A program made the translations under genes and the position numbers. From the NCBI RefSeq assembly GCF_000422625.1, contig NZ_KE383895.1, positions 304,968 to 368,967 of the forward strand: a stretch of DNA of 64,000 bases. Direction: 5' to 3'. Below are positions 16,568-27,715 of the stretch, piece by piece. The number at the start of each line of letters is the position of its first letter. Position 1 is the first letter of the stretch. Under the pieces are notes generated by a model, which saw only the letters and a program-made list of their open reading frames with translations, searched no databases and had not been told where the DNA came from. The DNA is from Adlercreutzia mucosicola DSM 19490. GTDB taxonomy: Bacteria > Actinomycetota > Coriobacteriia > Coriobacteriales > Eggerthellaceae.

Positions 16568-17725
16568 ATGAAGGGCGGCATCTCGGAGGACGAGAAAAAG
16601 AGTCGGGCGCGTCGGGCGCGCGAGCGCTTGCGCCAGGGCGTGCCCCATCGCAAGCCCGATGGCGCGCGCTGCGCCGATGAGCGCGAGCGCATCGGCTTCG
16701 GCCTGTTGACCGAGAGCGACGAAGAGCGCGAGCTGCCGCCGTTGGCCTGTGACCCGGAATCGGCTCCGTGCGGGCCGCCGTGGCATTATGATTTATCGGA
16801 AGAAGAGCAGCAGGCACTTCAGGAGAAGCGCGAGACGCGTCAGCAGCAGCGCGACCGCTTGAAGCGTAAGGCCCTGGAGAAGACGCCGAAGAAGCTGAAG
16901 AACGCCTCGGATCTGCAGGTGCGCTTCCGCACGGGTGCGGTGTACACGGCCGTAACGGTGTTGTGCGTGCTGGCCGGCGATGTTCCCATGGTGCTGATGC
17001 TGATGGCCGTGGCGGGTATTTGCGCGGGCGAGTTCTTCTATATGCTGCGATCGGATGCGAAGCTGCCCAACGAGATGCTGGGCATTATCGCGGCGGTGCT
17101 GTACCCCTTAAGTGTGTATCTGGCGGGGCTGATCGGCGCTATGCTGGTGAGCTTGGCGCTGCTGTTGGCCTTGCTGGTGTGGTACGTGTTCTGGCTGCGA
17201 GCACGCATTCCCGATGTGGGTGTGAGCTTTTTCGGTGCGGCCTATACGGGGCTTCTGCTATGCGGGCTCATTGTGATTCGCGTTTCCCTGCCCGATCCCT
17301 GGGGCGGCATCATGGTGCTGTTGCTGTTCTTGAGCGTGTGGGCCAACGACGCCTTCGCCTATCTGGTGGGCAGCAAGATTGGCCGCCATAAGCTGGCGCC
17401 GCGCACGAGTCCGAAGAAAAGCTGGGAGGGCTTCCTCGCTGGGCTGATCGGTTCGGTGCTGTTCTGGTGCGCGATGTCATTCGTGCCGGGCGTGACCATG
17501 ACTATCTTGCAGGCCGTGGCATTCGGCATGATCTCTGGGTGCATGGGCGTGCTGGGCGATCTGGCGGAAAGCCGCATCAAGCGCAACTCCGGCTTCAAGG
17601 ACTCGGGCACCATCATGCCGGGTCATGGCGGCCTGCTCGATCGGAGCGACTCGCTGTTCCTGACTTCTATTACGGCGGCCATCCTGTTGGTGGTCGGCGG
17701 TTGCATTCCCTACGTCGTGTTCTAG
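16568..17725 (+). CDS. cdsA: Phosphatidate cytidylyltransferase
   Basis: This 385-residue membrane enzyme makes CDP-diacylglycerol from phosphatidic acid and CTP. The family signature is at the C-terminus (GFKDSGTIMPGHGGLLDRSDSL), preceded by WANDAFAYLVGSKIGRHKLAP and SPKKSWEG, with about eight membrane helices from residue 115 on. The first about 112 residues are a highly charged Arg/Glu-rich extension absent from the E. coli protein. The ATG directly follows the uppS stop. The dxr gene starts 42 bp later. Confidence 0.93.
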   Translation: MKGGISEDEKKSRARRARERLRQGVPHRKPDGARCADERERIGFGLLTESDEERELPPLACDPESAPCGPPWHYDLSEEEQQALQEKRETRQQQRDRLKRKALEKTPKKLKNASDLQVRFRTGAVYTAVTVLCVLAGDVPMVLMLMAVAGICAGEFFYMLRSDAKLPNEMLGIIAAVLYPLSVYLAGLIGAMLVSLALLLALLVWYVFWLRARIPDVGVSFFGAAYTGLLLCGLIVIRVSLPDPWGGIMVLLLFLSVWANDAFAYLVGSKIGRHKLAPRTSPKKSWEGFLAGLIGSVLFWCAMSFVPGVTMTILQAVAFGMISGCMGVLGDLAESRIKRNSGFKDSGTIMPGHGGLLDRSDSLFLTSITAAILLVVGGCIPYVVF

Positions 17726-17767
17726 GGCGACGGCGTAGGCCTGTTCCTTCGACTGAAAGGCTCTGCC

Positions 17768-19030
17768 ATGGGCAAACGTCGCATTGTCGTACTGGGTTCC
17801 ACGGGATCTATCGGAACGCAAACCCTTGATGTGGTGCGCCGGCACAGCGATGCGCTTGAGATCGTGGGCTTGGCCGTGCACGGGCGCATCGACGAGCTGC
17901 TGGCCCAGGCGCGCGAGTTCGGCGTGGATCACTTAGCGGTGGGCGATAAGGCGTTGGCTGACGACCCGCGCTGCGACGAGGCGCGGACGCTGGTGGGCGA
18001 GTTGGGGCGGCCGCGCTGCGAGGCGGGAACATCGAGCGAGCCCAGCTTCGGCGTGGGGCCCGGCGCGGTTGCGGCGCTGACCCAGCTGCCCGAGGCCGAC
18101 GTGGTCGTGAACGCGCTGGTGGGCGCTGCGGGGCTTCAGGCGAGTTACGAGACGTTGGCGGCGGGCAAGGTGCTCGCCCTGGCTAACAAGGAATCGCTGG
18201 TGGTGGGCGGCGACCTGATCATGCCGCTGGCCGCGCAGGTGGACGCCCAGCGCCGCGCCGCCGGGACGGCTCCGGCAGTGGGGCCGGCCGGTGCGCTCAT
18301 GCCCATCGATTCCGAGCACGGGGCCATCTACCAGTGCCTGCTGGGCGAGAACGCCCGCGAGGTGTCGAAGCTGTGGGTAACCGCCTCGGGCGGCCCTTTC
18401 CGCGGTAAGACGCGCGACCAGCTGCTGTCCATTACGCCGGCCCAGGCGCTGGCCCATCCCACGTGGAACATGGGGGCGAAGATCTCCATCGATTCGTCGA
18501 CCCTGATGAACAAGGGCCTGGAAGTGATCGAGGCCCATCACCTGTTCGCCATGCCCTACGACAAGATCGAGGTGGTGGTGCAGCCCCAGAGCGCGATCCA
18601 CTCGATGGTGGAGTTCGCCGATGGATCGGTGAAGGCGCACCTGGGCACGACCGACATGCGCATTCCCATTCAGTTCGCGCTGTCCTACCCCGATCGCTGG
18701 GAGGCGCCGGTGGCTCCGCTGGACTTCCGCACCTTGGGAACCTTGGAGTTCGCGGCGCCCGATACCGATACGTTCCGATGCCTTGCCCTGGCGCGTCATG
18801 CTGGCGAAACCGGCGGCACGCTACCCTGCGTCATGAACGCCGCCAACGAGGTGGCGGTGGCCGCGTTCTTGGCCGAGCAGATCGGCTACCTAGACATCGC
18901 TGCCTGTGTGGAGGCCGCCATGGAGGCCCACGAGCGCGCTGGTGTTCAGTCCGTCGAGAGTATCGCCCAGCTGCAAGAGGTAGATGCCTGGTCGCGCGCC
19001 ACGGCCCAGTCCTGGTGCTGTCGCCGATAA
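17768..19030 (+). CDS. dxr: 1-deoxy-D-xylulose 5-phosphate reductoisomerase
   Basis: This 420-residue enzyme converts DXP to methylerythritol phosphate with NADPH, the committed step of the MEP isoprenoid route. Visible motifs: GSTGSIG near residue 11 (NADPH), ANKESLVVGG, the metal-binding PIDSEHGAIYQCL, ASGGPFR and HPTWNMGAKISIDSSTLMNK. It is the last gene of the pyrH operon; the usual downstream partner rseP lies 4.3 kb away, beyond an opposing surface-protein gene. IspG from the same pathway is encoded after rseP. Confidence 0.96.
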   Translation: MGKRRIVVLGSTGSIGTQTLDVVRRHSDALEIVGLAVHGRIDELLAQAREFGVDHLAVGDKALADDPRCDEARTLVGELGRPRCEAGTSSEPSFGVGPGAVAALTQLPEADVVVNALVGAAGLQASYETLAAGKVLALANKESLVVGGDLIMPLAAQVDAQRRAAGTAPAVGPAGALMPIDSEHGAIYQCLLGENAREVSKLWVTASGGPFRGKTRDQLLSITPAQALAHPTWNMGAKISIDSSTLMNKGLEVIEAHHLFAMPYDKIEVVVQPQSAIHSMVEFADGSVKAHLGTTDMRIPIQFALSYPDRWEAPVAPLDFRTLGTLEFAAPDTDTFRCLALARHAGETGGTLPCVMNAANEVAVAAFLAEQIGYLDIAACVEAAMEAHERAGVQSVESIAQLQEVDAWSRATAQSWCCRR

Positions 19031-19083
19031 GGCAAGGTCAGCGAAGGGGAGGGGTTAGCGGCCTCCCCTTCGTGGGATGCCTT

Positions 19084-22000
19084 TTATTTGGGGCGGTTGC
19101 GGCGGGCGGCGTAGGCGATGACGGCGGCTCCTCCGGCTCCCACGGCGAGTGCGGCGATCGTCCAGGTGAGGGGGTCACCGGTTTGCGCAAGGGCGGGACG
19201 GCCCGGCTCCGCACTGCCTCCCGTGGGCGGCAGGGGCAGATCGGGATAGGCGTAGGCGACAGTTTGCCCCTCGTCTTCCAGATCGGCGTGCACGGCCAGC
19301 TCACGGTCTTCGTAGTACAGCGATTCGAAGACGACGAAGGTCGTTCCGTCGAGGTTGGCGCCGGGGATGGTGATGGCTACGTCGGCGGCACCTTCAGAGG
19401 CATCGGGGACGAACGCTTGCTCCACGGTGACCACGCGATCGTCGACGGTGTGGGGCTCGCCGGTGTCCTTGTTCATCAGCAGCGCGATGAGGCGGTACTC
19501 GTGACCCGGTACCAGGCCTTGGTACGTGACCGTGTCAACGATGGTGACCTCTTCGGCGGGCAGTCCCTGATGCGTGCCGCTTTCCTGATCACGGGCTGTG
19601 GTGGCGATGGACACGGGGTTCACCGTGATGGTCTGCTGGCGATCGTCCAGGTCGTGGTGGCGGGCCACTTCCCGGCCTTCCTGTGAAAGCGTTTCGAAGA
19701 CCACCAGTTCGGTGCGTTCGGCAAGAGCGCTTCCGTCGAAGGAGATGGTCACGTTCGTGTAGCCGTTGTAGTCCTCGGGAGCGAACGTGGTGGAGGCGGT
19801 AACGGGATCGCCCTCGACCAGGAAGGGTTCGCCCGTCGCCTTGTCCATGAGGGCGGCTTCCAGGGTGTAGGACTCGCCGGGGGTAAGGCCGGTGTAGGTG
19901 ACGCGGTCGATGATGGTCGCGGTCTCGTTTGCGCTGATCTCGTTGTCGTAGGGGTCGTGGGTGGTGCCGTCGTAGGCACTCGTGCGAATGGAGGGCTTGC
20001 CCGCGGCGGTGTTGTTCAGCGTGCCCAGATCAACCACGAGATTGTCATCGGTCTCGTCGATGACGACTTCGTCGCGGATCATCTGGAAGAGGGCGTTGGC
20101 GGGGCAGGGCAGCTCTTCAAGCTCGTAGGTGTCGAAGGGCAGGGCGCCGTACTGCTCGTCGATGGGCGCGCTCTGGCCGTTTGAGGCGAGGCCGAACCAG
20201 GTGCCGGCGCTGGCATCGAGGGCTTCCGTATCAAGGGTAAGCGGCATGCGGAAGCTGCCATCCTCGGCGCGGAACTGGGCATCATTGCCGTTGGTGTTCT
20301 CACCATGGGGATGCGCTGGCGTTGACTGGGTAGAGGCCATGCCGTTCTTGTCGGTGACGATGATGTGCCACTCGCCCGTCGTCTTCGACGTGAGCTTGAA
20401 GGGGATGCCGGCGAGCTTGGCGGCCCCGTCGGCGCGCTTGAGGAACGATAGATCGCCCCGGGCCACGCGGTCGGTGACCAGGTCGCCGTCTTGCTCGGCC
20501 TCGAACGTCTCGATGACTTCGTTGTTGTGGTCGGCATCGGTGATGTGGCGCACGCGGATGGTCTCGTCGAGCAGATACCCCTCGGGGGCCTTCACCTCTT
20601 GGATGGTGTAGGTGCCGATGGGCATGGCGATGCGCCCGTCAGAAAGCCGATAGAAGGGCGACCCGCTGACCTTGTAGGGCAGCTCGGTCTCGTTGCCGTG
20701 CCTGTCGGTGTGGGTGAAGAACGATTCAGCGCGGTCGAGCAGGAACGAGCCAGTGTCGTCGGTGCGCACGATCCAATGGGCGCGGGGCTCCAGTGCGCTG
20801 AGGGACTCGACGGTTCCCCCGTTCACGTCGTAATAGTTGATGCGGAAGTGGGCGTCGCCCAGCGTGGCCGCTCCCTGGGGCGACGCTTCCTGGGTTTGGT
20901 CGTCTTTCTTCTGCAGCATGATGGAAAGCGGGTTGAGCTTCGCCTGATCGGTCACGCTGGCGGTGTTCACGCGGGTAACGATCTGATCGCTAACCACGAC
21001 AGGGTAAACGCGCGGGTCCAGGGCGAAGCCTGCCTGGGGGCGCTTCGTCTCCTTCACCCAGTACGATCCGATGGGCAGCTTGTCGGCGCGGGCGTAGCCG
21101 TTGCCGTTTCCGTCCAGGGCCGTGGTGATGCTGCGGACCGGTTGCAGACAGGCGGCGTCGGCGAAGATGCCATAGGTGGCGCCGGCGAGCGTGTAGCAGT
21201 TGTTGCCCGTGGTGAGGTCGGGGTTGTTCGACACCTTGAGCAGGTCGATGGAGCCCGACTGCGGGACGTCTTCGAAAGCGATGGAGCAGATGTCGTCATC
21301 GTTTTCGGCCACGGGAACAGAAAGGGTCTTGATCTGATCGGAAAGCCGGAAGCCGGGCGGCGCGAACAACTCAACGACAAAGTAGTCCGCCGCTTCCACA
21401 TCGCGCACGACGGGGCTTGATCCGTCGTTGCCCGTGACCAAGGTGACGTCGGCGTTGGCTTCGGCCCACGCCTGGGCCTCTTGCCACGTCTTCCAGGGGC
21501 GTCCCTGGGCGTGGTCGCGGGCGCTTTGGCTCGCGGCTTCATCGGTGAAGGCGGCGAAGACGCCCTGGGCGAGGGAGTAGTTGCCGTTGGCGTTCGAGAT
21601 GGCGGGATCGGTGGACACCTTCGTCAGCTGCACGTTCCCTCCGTGGGGCGGGGCGGCCACCATGTACCCGACGATATCCTGGAACGTGTTGCCGGTTGAC
21701 CCCGACTTGGCGTCGAACTTGTAGAAGAAGATATACCACCCCGCATATTGGGTTTGCGATCCGTTGTAGACGCCCTTGAAGGTGATGTAGCTGTCGCCGC
21801 CGGGAATGGGCAGCGGCGTGCCGGCACCGTTGTTGATGTCGGACGAGCCGCAGCCGCCGCGGGCGAGAGCCTTGCGGTCGGGGGAGTGGCCGGGCAGGTA
21901 GCCGTCGTCCTGGTATCCGTATCCCAGGGTGACGGGGCGGTCGACGAAGCTGGTGCCGCCTTTGGAGGAGCCGAACTGGGCATCGGCGCCCAGGCGCGCG

Positions 22001-22893
22001 GCTATGGTCTCGGCCAGGTAGGCTTCTACGACTTCGTCGTAGGAGGAGGCCGATGTGTCGAGCACGGGGGCGTTCCAGTCGGTATCCGAAGATGCGCCGC
22101 CCGTGAACTCGCGATGGGTGCCGAAGAAGGCCCCGAAGCCGTAGGAGCCCACCCAATGGGAGGGGAATCCATAGGCGATCTGCTTCTCCGTTTGGTCGCG
22201 GTCGAACTCCTCCAAGCGGGTATAGGGGTTTAGCTGGTAATGGGCATCGGGCTGTCCTGGAAAGGGAACCGAGCGGAGCGGCTCGCCGGCAGCAGCGAGG
22301 GGCGACGTGGCCGGTGCTTCGGCTGCGGCCTTCAGGGCCTCGATGTCCGATGCCATGGTGGTCTGGCGCCCCTCGTGCTCAAGTTGCACGGCGTCGGTGA
22401 TGAGCTGAGAGGTGATGAAGCGGTCGTAGGCCGCATGGGCCGGCGAGAGCCAGAACACGATGGCCAGCTCGCCGAGGCGCTCCTCGAATCGGGCGGGAAC
22501 ACTGACAATGCCGGCTTCCTCGTCGTAGAAGCAGTCGCCCGTGATGTCCTGCTGTTGGTTGTTGAAGGCGGCGTAGCGGTCGTACACGGCGAAGCGCAGG
22601 TTATCGCGGAAGTCGAGCGCGGCAGAGCCGTCGCCGACGGCAATGAGCAGGGTGTCACCCTGGCGCACGGCCGATGCCTCGTACGAAGTGAAGTCGACGG
22701 TTTCTCCCCGGGCATCCTTGAAGTGCAGGAGCACGTTGACGGGAGATGACGGCGGTGCCGCCTCGGCTTGCGGAGGCGCGCCTGCGGAAAAGGGCGCAAG
22801 GCCCACGAGCAGCAGGAAAGCCAGCAAAGCGCTCACCAGGGTGCGTATGCTTCGGGGCGCGCGGTGGACGGGGGCAGAATGGCTGCGGTTCAT
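19084..22893 (-). CDS. Sortase-anchored surface protein with Cna-B and VaFE repeats
   Basis: The 1269-residue product has a signal peptide (SIRTLVSALLAFLLLVGLAP, then Ala/Pro-rich), a large N-terminal region, several SpaA/Cna-B-type beta domains (GSIDLLKVSN, YWVKETKRPQAGF, YTIQEVKAPEGYLLDE) and two VaFE-type repeats near the C-terminus (ANETATIIDRVTYTGLTPGE and EEVTIVDTVTYQGLVPGHE). The end has LPPTG and, 13 residues on, LAQTGD followed by a hydrophobic helix and RRNRPK, so LAQTG is the probable sortase site. Such proteins are adhesins or pilins stiffened by intramolecular bonds. ATG 22893 is preceded by AGAAAGGAG. It sits opposite to, and splits, the isoprenoid operon. Confidence 0.85.
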   Translation of the reverse strand: MNRSHSAPVHRAPRSIRTLVSALLAFLLLVGLAPFSAGAPPQAEAAPPSSPVNVLLHFKDARGETVDFTSYEASAVRQGDTLLIAVGDGSAALDFRDNLRFAVYDRYAAFNNQQQDITGDCFYDEEAGIVSVPARFEERLGELAIVFWLSPAHAAYDRFITSQLITDAVQLEHEGRQTTMASDIEALKAAAEAPATSPLAAAGEPLRSVPFPGQPDAHYQLNPYTRLEEFDRDQTEKQIAYGFPSHWVGSYGFGAFFGTHREFTGGASSDTDWNAPVLDTSASSYDEVVEAYLAETIAARLGADAQFGSSKGGTSFVDRPVTLGYGYQDDGYLPGHSPDRKALARGGCGSSDINNGAGTPLPIPGGDSYITFKGVYNGSQTQYAGWYIFFYKFDAKSGSTGNTFQDIVGYMVAAPPHGGNVQLTKVSTDPAISNANGNYSLAQGVFAAFTDEAASQSARDHAQGRPWKTWQEAQAWAEANADVTLVTGNDGSSPVVRDVEAADYFVVELFAPPGFRLSDQIKTLSVPVAENDDDICSIAFEDVPQSGSIDLLKVSNNPDLTTGNNCYTLAGATYGIFADAACLQPVRSITTALDGNGNGYARADKLPIGSYWVKETKRPQAGFALDPRVYPVVVSDQIVTRVNTASVTDQAKLNPLSIMLQKKDDQTQEASPQGAATLGDAHFRINYYDVNGGTVESLSALEPRAHWIVRTDDTGSFLLDRAESFFTHTDRHGNETELPYKVSGSPFYRLSDGRIAMPIGTYTIQEVKAPEGYLLDETIRVRHITDADHNNEVIETFEAEQDGDLVTDRVARGDLSFLKRADGAAKLAGIPFKLTSKTTGEWHIIVTDKNGMASTQSTPAHPHGENTNGNDAQFRAEDGSFRMPLTLDTEALDASAGTWFGLASNGQSAPIDEQYGALPFDTYELEELPCPANALFQMIRDEVVIDETDDNLVVDLGTLNNTAAGKPSIRTSAYDGTTHDPYDNEISANETATIIDRVTYTGLTPGESYTLEAALMDKATGEPFLVEGDPVTASTTFAPEDYNGYTNVTISFDGSALAERTELVVFETLSQEGREVARHHDLDDRQQTITVNPVSIATTARDQESGTHQGLPAEEVTIVDTVTYQGLVPGHEYRLIALLMNKDTGEPHTVDDRVVTVEQAFVPDASEGAADVAITIPGANLDGTTFVVFESLYYEDRELAVHADLEDEGQTVAYAYPDLPLPPTGGSAEPGRPALAQTGDPLTWTIAALAVGAGGAAVIAYAARRNRPK

Positions 22894-23380
22894 GGGGACT
22901 CCTTTCTGCGCTGTCCGGGCAGCGCGTTGCATGGCAAAAGGTCAGACGGCTGGCTACTGGCGGAGAGAAGGGCGTTGGAGAGTGAATGCCAAGGGGCCAG
23001 CCGATCTGATGGGCTCTACTGTAGACCCGGGGAACCGCAGTTCTGTCTCGGGAACCGCCGTCGCAGCGCCGTCGCACGACCGTCTGCCAGCCGTCGCGAT
23101 ATCGCACGTCAGCCGCGGGGGCGGGGGCTCGGCCGCCGCACGCGATTCGCCTGGGAGCCGCTTTTCGCGGCGGAGTGCCCCGTATCGCTGTGACAAAAAC
23201 GCATCAGCCAAAATCTCGGGCAACTGTGAAGTGGCCGTAGGGGCCTTGTAGTTATTTCACGCAGCAGCGCGGCCGCGGCATCGGCGCATCCGGCGGCCTC
23301 TTTATAATGGCTGCGACAAACGAGCCGCATGAACAGGGCGGCATTTTCGGATTTCATCTCTCGATCAAGGAGTACCGTTC
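22894..23380. other. Divergent intergenic region before rseP
   Basis: 487 bp lie between the surface-protein start and rseP. A -10 box TATAAT at 23303-23308 reads toward rseP, 78 bp before its start. I see no supported gene; the open frames here are GC-bias shadows. Confidence 0.5.
23303..23308 (+). promoter_or_regulatory. Likely -10 box of rseP
   Basis: TATAAT within CTCTTTATAATGGC, matching the consensus, 72 bp before the GTG start; no clear -35 element. Confidence 0.55.
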
Positions 23381-24490
23381 GTGGATTTTCTCTTTATGCT
23401 GGTGTGCGCTGTCATCACCATCGGCTTTCTCGTGTTCATTCACGAGGGCGGCCATTACCTGGCGGCTCGCGCCTTCGGCGTGCGCGTCACCGAGTTCATG
23501 TTGGGTCTGCCCGGTCCGTCGGTGGGCTTCACCCGCGGCGAGACTCGTTTCGGCGTGACAGCGGTGCCGCTGGGCGGCTACGCGAAGGTGTGCGGCATGG
23601 AGGCTGGCCCGCTGCAGCCCCATCTTCAGGAAGTGCTGGCGGCCCTGTATCGCCGCGGTACGGCCAACATGGAGGACGTGGCCCGCGATTGCGGCATCAC
23701 TGATGATGAGGCCTACGAGGCCCTGGAAGAGCTGGTGGAGTGGGGCAGCGTTATGGGCCCCACGAAGGCCGATCCGTTCAACACCTATCGCGCCCCGCGC
23801 GTGACGCCCAGCAAGCGCGCCGTGAAGAAAGCCGCCGCGGCCGGCGCGCCGGCGCTGCCGAGCTACGAATTGGGCGAGGCGCGCCCTGTGCACGATGAGC
23901 GTGTGCTCTACGAAAGCGAGTACCACCAGCAGTACCGCTCGCTGCCCTTCTGGAAGCGCTCGGTCATTCTGCTGGCCGGCATTGCCACGAACCTGCTGTT
24001 CGCCATGCTGGTGTTCATCCTGGTGTTCTCGGTCATCGGTTTTCAGGTGCAGCACCCCGAGACCGGCGAGATCATGACCATCCACGCCTCGGTGCTGCAG
24101 GCGCTTCAGGCCGGCTTCATGTACATCGGCATGGTGGTGCAAGCGGTAGCGGGCCTGTTCAATCCCGCGACGGCGGCCCAGACGGTGTCCGACTCCACGT
24201 CCATCGTGGGCATCGCCGTGATGTCGAAGGACTTCTTCCAGCAGGGCCTGATCCAGGGGCTGGAATTTATGGCCATGATCTCGGTGTCGCTCGGCATCAT
24301 GAACCTGCTGCCCATCCCCCCGCTGGACGGCGGCCGCTTCGTGGTGGAAATCTTCCAGAAGGGCACCCGCAAGACGGTGTCCCAGAAGGCCATGAACTAT
24401 ATGTCCATGGCCGGTATGGCGTTGTTCCTGGGCTTCTTCGTCATCATGCTGAACCAGGATATCCAGCGCTTCGTCTTTGGAAATTGGTAA
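23381..24490 (+). CDS. rseP: RseP-like site-2 metalloprotease with atypical middle domain
   Basis: This 369-residue intramembrane zinc protease has the HEGGH zinc motif (residues 21-25) in the first helix and NLLPIPPLDGGRF (308-320) in the last part. Canonical RseP has PDZ domains after the second helix. Here only about 15 polar residues follow it, and no PDZ is recognisable. Instead, residues about 75-185, between GGYAKV and LPFWKRSVILLAG, form an insert whose first half (82-126) looks like a winged helix (LYRRGTANMEDVARDCGI), followed by a basic linker. It likely cleaves membrane-anchored anti-sigma or signal-peptide remnants. GTG 23381 follows AAGGAG. Confidence 0.85.
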   Translation: MDFLFMLVCAVITIGFLVFIHEGGHYLAARAFGVRVTEFMLGLPGPSVGFTRGETRFGVTAVPLGGYAKVCGMEAGPLQPHLQEVLAALYRRGTANMEDVARDCGITDDEAYEALEELVEWGSVMGPTKADPFNTYRAPRVTPSKRAVKKAAAAGAPALPSYELGEARPVHDERVLYESEYHQQYRSLPFWKRSVILLAGIATNLLFAMLVFILVFSVIGFQVQHPETGEIMTIHASVLQALQAGFMYIGMVVQAVAGLFNPATAAQTVSDSTSIVGIAVMSKDFFQQGLIQGLEFMAMISVSLGIMNLLPIPPLDGGRFVVEIFQKGTRKTVSQKAMNYMSMAGMALFLGFFVIMLNQDIQRFVFGNW

Positions 24491-24525
24491 GCCCTGCCGC
24501 GCACGGCGAAATGGATGATGTATGG

Positions 24526-24558
24526 GGACGGCCTGCGGGCCGTCCTCGGCTTTATAAT
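24526..24558 (+). promoter_or_regulatory. Hairpin and promoter before ispG
   Basis: GGACGGCC/GGCCGTCC (24526-24533 with 24538-24545) forms a tight hairpin ending close to a TTT, and a -10 box TATAAT follows at 24553-24558, 36 bp before ispG. The hairpin may terminate rseP transcripts while the promoter starts a new one. Confidence 0.55.
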
Positions 24559-24593
24559 GGTGGAATCAGTTTCGTTCTCAGTAAGGAACGCCT

Positions 24594-25714
24594 ATGAGTG
24601 ATGCATTGAAGCCCTGCGCTGTCGGGGCTGTTACGACGGCCGCGGCTGGCAATGAGCCCTCCAAGCCCCACGCCCGCACGCGCCGCGTGATGGTGGGCAC
24701 GGTTCCCGTGGGCGGCGGGGCGCCGGTGGCGGTGCAGAGCATGCTGAACGCCGCGCCCGACGACGTGGAAGCCAACCTCGCGCAGATAGAGGCGCTGGCG
24801 GAGGCCGGCTGCGAGATCGTGCGCATGGCCATCCCGCGCCGCGCCTGCCTGGACGCCTTCGAGGCCGTGTGCGCCGCGTCACCTTTGCCCGTGGTGGCCG
24901 ACATCCACTTCGACGCGCGCATCGCCATCGAGGCGGCTCGGCGCGGAGCGGCGAAGCTGCGCATCAACCCGGGCAACATCGGGGGCCTGGAGGCCACGCG
25001 CGCGGTGATCGCCGCCGCGGCCGAGGCGGGCATCCCCATCCGCATCGGGGTGAACGCCGGCTCGCTCGAGGATGCCCTTGCGGCCCGCGACGACCTCACG
25101 CTGCCCGAGAAGCTGGTGGCTTCGGCCACCGAGTACGTGCGCTTCTTCGAGGACGAGTGCGACTTCCGCGACATCGTGGTGTCGGCGAAGGCCCACGACG
25201 TGCAGACCACCATCGACACGTACCGCCTGCTGGCCTCCGCGTTGCCGCAGGCGCCGCTGCACATCGGTGTCACCGAGGCGGGCACGGCCTTCCAGGGCAT
25301 CATCAAAAGCGCCTGCGGCCTGGGAGTTCTTCTGGAAGAGGGCATCGGCGACACCATGCGCATCTCGCTCACCGACGACCCAGTGGTGGAGGTGCGGGCC
25401 TGCTGGACGCTGCTGGGCTCGCTGGATCTGCGCCGCCGCGCCCCCGAGCTCATCAGCTGCCCTACCTGCGGCCGCTGCCAGGTGAACCTCATCGGCCTGG
25501 CGCGCGAGGTGGAAGAGCGTCTCGCTACCGTGAGCAAGCCGGTGAAGGTGGCCGTCATGGGTTGTGTGGTGAACGGCCCGGGCGAGGCCGCCGATGCTGA
25601 TATTGGGGTGGCTTGCGGCGCAGGGTCGGGCGTGGTTTTCTCCCATGGTAAAATCGTTCGAAAAGTTCCCGAGTCAGATATCGTGACCGCCCTTATGGAA
25701 GAGTTGGAGACCCT

Positions 25715-25718
<4 letters not shown>
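24594..25718 (+). CDS. ispG: 4-hydroxy-3-methylbut-2-enyl diphosphate synthase
   Basis: This 374-residue Fe-S enzyme reductively converts MEcPP to HMBPP in the MEP pathway. The TIM-barrel part starts with VMVGTVPVGGGAPVAVQSM, includes KLRINPGNIG, and the cluster-binding cysteines are visible in ISCPTCGRC and GCVVNGPGEA. The N-terminal about 28 residues are a non-conserved extension. Its stop overlaps the proS start by 4 bp (ATGA). Together with dxr it supplies isoprenoids for UppS. Confidence 0.95.
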
Positions 25719-27475
<1,757 letters not shown>

Positions 27476-27502
27476 GAGCGAGGCTTTTCAATCAGAGGGA
27501 GA

Positions 27503-27537
27503 CCCCGGAAGGCAGCCTATGCTTTCCGGGGCCTTTC
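27503..27537 (+). terminator. Rho-independent terminator after proS
   Basis: CCCCGGAA/TTCCGGGG (27503-27510 with 27524-27531) followed by CCTTTCTT, 28 bp after the proS stop. Confidence 0.88.
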
Positions 27538-27600
27538 TTGTTTCGTGCCGAATGGACGCGAAATCTCTGCGCGTCGAATGGTGGTAAAACACCAGTTCAG

Positions 27601-27635
27601 AACCTCTGTCAAAGACTTTTGGCAGGGGTTTTTCA
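27601..27635 (+). terminator. Second hairpin with T run
   Basis: AACCTCTGTCAAAG pairs (with three G-T wobbles) with CTTTTGGCAGGGGTT and is followed by TTTTC. A related string TGTCAAAGAGTTTTGG recurs at 27651, indicating a local duplication. Confidence 0.6.
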
Positions 27636-27671
27636 TTGGATGGGGGGCCATGTCAAAGAGTTTTGGTGGTA

Positions 27672-27692
27672 GGGTGACACCCGTCATGTCAC
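27672..27692 (+). promoter_or_regulatory. Candidate operator of the XRE regulator gene
   Basis: GGGTGACACCC (27672-27682) is a palindrome, and GTGACA/TGTCAC (27674-27679 with 27687-27692) form a second dyad. They lie 24 bp before the regulator start, a natural site for autoregulation. Confidence 0.45.
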
Positions 27693-27715
27693 TCTGATTG
27701 CGAAAGGACGGAACA

